A stretch of DNA of 64,000 nt from G020353115 sp964389685 (GTDB lineage Bacteria; Bacteroidota; Bacteroidia; Bacteroidales; VadinHA17), in contig CAYMFM010000013.1 in NCBI GenBank assembly GCA_964389685.1, positions 1 through 64,000 of the forward strand. The letters run 5' to 3'. This document shows positions 59,442 through 64,000 of the stretch, piece by piece; positions within the stretch are counted from its first letter, which is position 1; every line of letters begins with the position of its first letter. Both the position numbers and the translations under genes were made by a program. The notes beneath the pieces were generated by a model, which did not search any database, was not told the origin of the DNA, and saw only the letters and a program-made list of their open reading frames with translations.

Positions 59442-60218
59442 ATGGTTCCTGCATTTATTACCATACGCATTCTGGACATCATCGATATACTGCTGGTCGC
59501 TGTGCTCTTATATCAGGTATATCGTTTGATAAAGGGAACCGTTGCAATCAATATTTTTATCGCTGTTTTTGCCGTTTATCTCCTGTGGCTGGTAGTAAAA
59601 GCATTAAACATGGAGTTGATCGGTTCAATCCTCGGTCAGGTCATCGGGGTTGGAGTGATCGCCCTGATCATTGTCTTTCAACAGGAGATCAGAAGGTTTC
59701 TGATGATCATTGGCACACGGTATCTTTCCAGGAGGAATTTTACACTCGAAAGCCTCTTCTCTGTGAACCTGAAAACAAGCTCCAATATCAACGTTGAAGC
59801 CATTGTCACAGCATGTGAGAACCTGAGTGCATCGAAAACCGGAGCACTGATCGTTATTGCCCGGAAATCAGAATTATCGACCATAACAGAAGGGGGAGAT
59901 ATTCTCAATGCCGAAACATCAAGCAGACTTCTTGAATCGATTTTTTTTGGAAACAATCCCCTGCATGATGGTGCCGTAATCATTATCGGAGAAAAAATCC
60001 ATGCTGCACGATGTGTACTCCCGATTTCTGAAAACATTTACCTCCCGGCAAACTTTGGAACAAGGCATCGTGCGGCTCTGGGTATGACAGAGAAAACGGA
60101 TGCTCTTGTTATCGTGGTATCTGAAGAGACCGGAGAAATCTCTGTGTGTAAAACGGGAGAGATCACTACAGGACTGACTTCTGCTGAGCTCCGTGAATTT
60201 CTCAAGAAAGAAATATAG
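59442..60218 (+). CDS. cdaA: Diadenylate cyclase CdaA
   Basis: Membrane-bound synthase of the second messenger c-di-AMP from two ATP. The 258-residue protein has three N-terminal membrane segments (within about 8-85) and a cytoplasmic DAC domain with the signature NNPLHDGAVIIIGEK near residue 172 and FGTRHRAALGMTEKTDALVIVVSEE near 205. The CdaR and GlmM partners of Firmicutes are not adjacent; in Bacteroidota cdaA is usually with folP, as here. Confidence 0.94.
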   Translation: MVPAFITIRILDIIDILLVAVLLYQVYRLIKGTVAINIFIAVFAVYLLWLVVKALNMELIGSILGQVIGVGVIALIIVFQQEIRRFLMIIGTRYLSRRNFTLESLFSVNLKTSSNINVEAIVTACENLSASKTGALIVIARKSELSTITEGGDILNAETSSRLLESIFFGNNPLHDGAVIIIGEKIHAARCVLPISENIYLPANFGTRHRAALGMTEKTDALVIVVSEETGEISVCKTGEITTGLTSAELREFLKKEI

Positions 60219-60253
60219 ATCCCGGTTTCCTGAATTTCGCAATACCTCTACGC

Positions 60254-60913
60254 CTAATCCTCTTCACTATCCTGCTTTTTCCTTCGGATCCTGAGAAAGT
60301 CTGCTTTCGATTCTTCCCCCTTCACAAGCCTTATGATGTTTTTTCTGTGTGTAAGAATAAGCAATATGGCAACGGACACCGAAAAGATGATCAATGATAT
60401 CATGGATGTCCTGAAAACAACAATTACTAAAATGGGGAATGATATCCCCGCAATCAATGAGCTGAGGGATACATATTTTGTGATCACCAGAATCAGGACA
60501 AAAATACAAAAGCAAATAAGGGTTGACAATGGATCAATCGCAATCACGATACCAACCAGCGTTGATACCCCTTTACCACCCTTGAATTGGGCATAAACAG
60601 GAAAGATATGCCCAAGCGTGGCAGACACTCCAAGGAGAATCTGGAAATTTACAAAAGCGGCGGATTCCGGCGGGTAGAACCGGGATAAATAGATGAAATT
60701 AACAGCGAGCCATCCCTTGAAAATATCGAACAGCAGAACGGGAATTCCGGGTTTCCAGCCAAGTACCCGGATGGTATTGGTCGCTCCGGCGTTTCCACTG
60801 CCATGTTCACGGATATCAATGTTGTAAAAGCGCTTTCCTATCCAGATTGACGTAGGAATAGCCCCAAGCAGATAGGCAGCAAGAATCATCAGGATCTTAT
60901 AAACCAGTTGCAT
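60254..60913 (-). CDS. plsY: Acyl-phosphate:glycerol-3-phosphate acyltransferase PlsY
   Basis: First acylation step of phospholipid synthesis, in the inner membrane. The 219-residue protein has five or more membrane segments and the three PlsY motifs: AIPTSIWIGKRF with IREHGSGNAGATNTIRVLG near residue 35, VYAQFKGGKGVSTLVG near 105, and LIAGISFPI further on, followed by a charged cytoplasmic tail. Length is normal. It is convergent with cdaA and 50 bases downstream of ppdK. Confidence 0.94.
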   Translation of the reverse strand: MQLVYKILMILAAYLLGAIPTSIWIGKRFYNIDIREHGSGNAGATNTIRVLGWKPGIPVLLFDIFKGWLAVNFIYLSRFYPPESAAFVNFQILLGVSATLGHIFPVYAQFKGGKGVSTLVGIVIAIDPLSTLICFCIFVLILVITKYVSLSSLIAGISFPILVIVVFRTSMISLIIFSVSVAILLILTHRKNIIRLVKGEESKADFLRIRRKKQDSEED

Positions 60914-60963
60914 AACGGCAAAGATTTATTATCCAGGATAGAAATAAAGTCCAGGATGCGATT

Positions 60964-63681
60964 TTACAGGTTGTCTTTTATCGCTGCCTGTGCTGCTGCA
61001 AGCCGGGCAATGGGTACCCGGTATGGTGAACAGCTGACATAATCCATTCCAACCCTGTGGCAAAACTCGACAGAGGTTGGTTCTCCCCCGTGTTCACCGC
61101 AAATACCGACTTTCAGATTGGGCTTGGTTTGCCTTCCCTTTTTTGTTCCCATTTCAACCAGCTGTCCGATCCCTTCCTGGTCGAGGATCTGGAACGGATC
61201 GTTTTTCAGGATCCCCTTGCTGATGTATATGGGCAGGAATGTACCGGCATCATCCCTGGAATACCCAAAGCCCATCTGTGTAAGGTCGTTGGTTCCAAAG
61301 GAGAAAAAATCAGCCGATTCAGCAATTTTATCCGCGGTCAATGCAGCTCTTGGTATCTCGATCATGGTCCCAACCAGGTACTCGTGGATATCATTTCGCT
61401 CTTCGAACACCTTCTGAATGGTATCCCGGATGATTTTTTCCTGCATTTTCATCTCTTCCAGTGTGCCGGTAAGGGGTACCATAATTTCGGGAATGGCTTT
61501 AATGCCTTTTGCCTTGAGATTCAGGGCTGCTTCGATGATCGCTCTTGCCTGCATTTCGGTAATTTCCGGATAGGTATTCCCGAGGCGGCATCCCCGGTGG
61601 CCTAACATCGGATTAAATTCATGGAGCGATTCAACTTTTGCTTTGATCTCCTCGATGCTAATTCCCATCTCGTCAGCCATCTCCTGCTGATTCTCTTCTT
61701 CATGGGGGACAAATTCATGAAGGGGTGGATCAAGAAGCCGGACAGTCACCGGCAGATCATGCATGGCTTCAAAAATCCCTTCAAAATCAGCTCTCTGAAT
61801 GGGCAGTAGTTTTTCCAGTGCTTTTCTTCTTCCTTTCTCATCCTCAGCCAGGATCATTTCACGCATGGCTATGATTCGGTCGCCTTCAAAAAACATGTGT
61901 TCGGTTCTGGTAAGACCGATTCCCCGGGCTCCAAAATCCCGTGCGATCTTTGAATCTTTTGGAGTATCCGCATTGGTTCTGACATACATTCTCGTGTGCT
62001 TATCAGACAGTTCCATGAGTTCAGCAAAATCTCCACTCAATTCAGGGTCGATTGTTTTTAACTTTCCTTCGTACACTTCACCGGTAGTACCATTGAGAGA
62101 GATCCAGTCACCTTCTTTGAATGCCTGTCCATTGGCAACCAGCGTACGTGTTTTATATTGGATCTTAATGTTTCCGGCTCCGGAGACACAGCATTTACCC
62201 ATGCCACGGGCAACAACAGCCGCATGGGATGTCATGCCCCCCCGTGCTGTTAAGATCCCTTTTGCTATATTCATTCCTTCAAGATCTTCCGGTGATGTTT
62301 CAATCCTGACCAGGATGGAAGCAGGGTATTTACTAGCTTCATCAGCAAAAAAGACGATCTGTCCGGTTGCTGCTCCAGGGGAAGCCGGTAATCCTTTACC
62401 CAGAACGTTAGCCTGTTCTATTGCTTTCCTATCAAATACCGGATGCAACAATTCATCCAGTTTATTGGGTTCCTGGCGGAGCAGGGCGGTTTTTTCATCG
62501 ATTATCCTTTCCCGCAAAAGATCCATGGCAATCTTTACCATGGCTCCACCGGTTCGTTTACCATTCCGGGTTTGAAGGAGCCACAATTTCCCTTCCTGAA
62601 TGGTGAACTCCAGGTCTTGCATATCTTTATAGTGGTTTTCCAGCTTTTGCTGTATCTCATCCAGTTCTTTATAGAGGGAGGGCATGGTCTCTTCAAGAGA
62701 AGGAAATTTTTTCGCTCTTTCCTCTTCAGAGACTTCGGCAAGTTTTGCCCACCGCAGCGATCCCTCTTTGGTAATCTGCTGGGGTGTCCGGATCCCTGCT
62801 ACAACATCTTCGCCCTGAGCATTGATCAGGTATTCCCCGTTAAACAGGTCTTCACCCGTTGCTGCATCGCGAGTAAACGCAACACCGGTAGCCGAGGAAT
62901 CTCCCATATTACCAAACACCATTGCCTGAACATTTACGGCCGTACCCCACTCTTCAGGTATGTGGTTCATCTGACGGTAATAGATTGCCCTGTCGGTATT
63001 CCAGCTGTCAAATACAGCCATAATGGCTCCCCACAACTGCGCCCATGGATCTATCGGAAAATCGTTCCCGGTTTTATCCTTTACGGCTTTTTTGAATTGA
63101 ACAACCAGCTCCTTGAGGTCTTCAACGGTAAAATCCGTATCATTCTCAATCCCTTTCTTCTCTTTTGCACTTTCCATGATTTCCTCAAAAGGGTCTATAT
63201 CTTCTTTCGATGATGGCTTCATTCCCAGAACCACATCACCGTACATCTGTACAAACCGTCGATAGGAGTCCCAGACAAACCGGGCATTATTGGTCTTTTT
63301 TATCAAACCTTCAACGGCATAATCATTCATTCCCAGGTTCAGAACGGTGTCCATCATTCCCGGCATGGAAACCCTTGCACCCGAACGGACAGAAACAAGA
63401 CAGGGATTTTCCTTGCTTCCAAAGCTTGTTCCCATTAAGTTTTCAATGTTTTTAATAGCATCCTTAACTTCATCTTTTAACAAATCAACCACTTTCTCTT
63501 TTCCCATACTGTTGTATTCGGTACAAACATCCGTGGTAATGGTAAATCCCGGAGGTACCGGTACACCAATGCGATTCATTTCAGCAAGGTTGGCTCCCTT
63601 GCCACCCAGAAGGTTCTTCATGTCGGCCCTACCCTCAGCTTTTTTATCACCAAAAGTGTAAACTCTCTTAATTTGAGTCAT
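60964..63681 (-). CDS. ppdK: Pyruvate, phosphate dikinase
   Basis: Reversible conversion of pyruvate, ATP and Pi to PEP, AMP and PPi. The 905-residue protein has the N-terminal nucleotide-binding domain (GGKGANLAEMNRIGVPVPPGF, SVRSGARVSMPGMMDTVLNLG), the central swivelling domain with the phosphorylated His in ARGGMTSHAAVVARGMGK near residue 470, and the C-terminal PEP/pyruvate barrel (GLTRTEHMFF, MLGHRGCRLG, SFGTNDLTQM, GICGEHGGEP). Length is typical. Monocistronic. Confidence 0.97.
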   Translation of the reverse strand: MTQIKRVYTFGDKKAEGRADMKNLLGGKGANLAEMNRIGVPVPPGFTITTDVCTEYNSMGKEKVVDLLKDEVKDAIKNIENLMGTSFGSKENPCLVSVRSGARVSMPGMMDTVLNLGMNDYAVEGLIKKTNNARFVWDSYRRFVQMYGDVVLGMKPSSKEDIDPFEEIMESAKEKKGIENDTDFTVEDLKELVVQFKKAVKDKTGNDFPIDPWAQLWGAIMAVFDSWNTDRAIYYRQMNHIPEEWGTAVNVQAMVFGNMGDSSATGVAFTRDAATGEDLFNGEYLINAQGEDVVAGIRTPQQITKEGSLRWAKLAEVSEEERAKKFPSLEETMPSLYKELDEIQQKLENHYKDMQDLEFTIQEGKLWLLQTRNGKRTGGAMVKIAMDLLRERIIDEKTALLRQEPNKLDELLHPVFDRKAIEQANVLGKGLPASPGAATGQIVFFADEASKYPASILVRIETSPEDLEGMNIAKGILTARGGMTSHAAVVARGMGKCCVSGAGNIKIQYKTRTLVANGQAFKEGDWISLNGTTGEVYEGKLKTIDPELSGDFAELMELSDKHTRMYVRTNADTPKDSKIARDFGARGIGLTRTEHMFFEGDRIIAMREMILAEDEKGRRKALEKLLPIQRADFEGIFEAMHDLPVTVRLLDPPLHEFVPHEEENQQEMADEMGISIEEIKAKVESLHEFNPMLGHRGCRLGNTYPEITEMQARAIIEAALNLKAKGIKAIPEIMVPLTGTLEEMKMQEKIIRDTIQKVFEERNDIHEYLVGTMIEIPRAALTADKIAESADFFSFGTNDLTQMGFGYSRDDAGTFLPIYISKGILKNDPFQILDQEGIGQLVEMGTKKGRQTKPNLKVGICGEHGGEPTSVEFCHRVGMDYVSCSPYRVPIARLAAAQAAIKDNL

Positions 63682-63763
63682 GATTCAAACTATTTTAATG
63701 GATATTCTATTTCAGCAAAATTGAGCTAAAAATAGTAATAATTTTTTGATTTGAATATGATTA

Positions 63764-63985
63764 TTAATCGGTTTCACCACGGTAATCGTAGCCGATACTC
63801 TCTATCCCGGATTTGATCCTGTTGAGGTCAATTTGCTTACCGGAAATGGAGACTTTCCCGGTAGATAAATCAACATGGACTTTTTCAATTCCTTCAATCG
63901 TTTTTATCCTGTTTTCAACATTTTGCTTGCAGTGGTTACAGGTCATTCCTTTGACTAAAATTTTTTTTGATATCATATGCTCCAT
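63764..63985 (-). CDS. Heavy-metal-associated (HMA) domain protein
   Basis: A 73-residue metal-binding protein of the CopZ/MerP type. The motif GMTCNHCKQNVENRI near residue 13 holds the two metal-binding Cys, and the rest (IEKVHVDLSTGKVSISGKQIDLNRIKSGIESIGYDY) has the HMA beta-alpha-beta-beta-alpha-beta pattern. No signal peptide, so a cytoplasmic copper chaperone is likely. A copper ATPase might lie beyond the window end, but this cannot be seen. Confidence 0.9.
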   Translation of the reverse strand: MEHMISKKILVKGMTCNHCKQNVENRIKTIEGIEKVHVDLSTGKVSISGKQIDLNRIKSGIESIGYDYRGETD

Positions 63986-64000
63986 CTTGGTTGTAGAATA

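Noticed and set aside
61799..63213. Two open frames of about 250 codons antisense to ppdK
   Set aside because: They are fully contained in the ppdK coding region, lack ribosome-binding or family features, and arise from codon bias of the real gene.

Overview
The window is a 64 kb chromosomal segment of a member of the Bacteroidota, probably a metagenome-assembled scaffold. It carries many Bacteroidota-type genes: DUF3822 next to rsmD, a STAS protein next to rnz, folP next to cdaA, a BT_3928-type DoxX protein, a TPR/PD40/OmpA protein, a short ACT-less SerA next to DUF1015, and an S1 protein with a long acidic N-terminus. Promoter-like sequences fit the Bacteroidota TTTG-N19-21-TAnnTTTG pattern rather than the enterobacterial one. 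No order or genus can be assigned from the sequence alone. One run of 100 N (19691-19790) is a scaffolding gap; the same 55 bases stand on both sides, so the gap is very probably artificial.

Layout. 1-990: one tRNA-Asp(GTC) followed, on its own strand, by a decaying array of tRNA 3'-end copies, hairpins and terminators. 1088-4612: rsmD, DUF3822, a membrane-anchored protein and a RecD2-like helicase. 5002-8957: a cation efflux protein, a YjbQ protein and a phosphosugar mutase, separated by repeat-rich spacers, one of which (about 6059-6399) is an unusually dense chain of hairpins. 8965-13645: a nucleotide-sugar operon (ugd, uxs, rfbA, rfbC, rfbD) without rfbB. 13861-19102: rpsA, STAS, rnz, guaA. 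19815-23788: an S41 protease, pnuC, a nicotinamide riboside kinase and an RNA methyltransferase. 23974-30866: signalling genes (SiaB, SiaC, a TerB-ABC transporter fusion, an aspartic protease with PDZ, STAS and HPt proteins). 31198-41655: an OmpA-family protein, gcvT, comB, the serC-serA-DUF1015 group, yggS, a PyrD-like protein and two exported proteins. 41690-50677: uvrA, an ECF sigma factor with a small acidic protein, an SPFH / ribbon-helix-helix / zinc-ribbon operon with an operator-like promoter, glpK-glpF, rsmE and a YfcE-type phosphoesterase. 50822-63985: a 1507-residue exported protein, a prmA remnant, tpiA, a DoxX protein, tmk, folP, cdaA, plsY, ppdK and a heavy-metal-binding protein.

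How the genes work together. The sugar operon would supply dTDP-L-rhamnose (with an rfbB encoded elsewhere) and UDP-xylose for surface polysaccharide. The serine genes feed one-carbon metabolism close to gcvT. PnuC and the kinase form a nicotinamide riboside salvage pair. GlpK, GlpF and PlsY touch glycerol and phospholipid metabolism. SiaB/SiaC, two STAS proteins and an HPt protein suggest partner-switching or phosphorelay signalling.

The most unusual material is non-coding: the tRNA-Asp remnant array, the 340 bp multi-hairpin element, a family of degenerate purine-rich sequences lying directly 3' of genes with the purine strand as the coding strand, and short perfect hairpins with three-base loops. 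Several genes take their stop codons from these repeats. The most interesting protein-coding candidates are the SPFH-RHH-zinc-ribbon operon, the TerB-ABC fusion near SiaBC, and DUF1015 sitting where a phosphoserine phosphatase would be expected.
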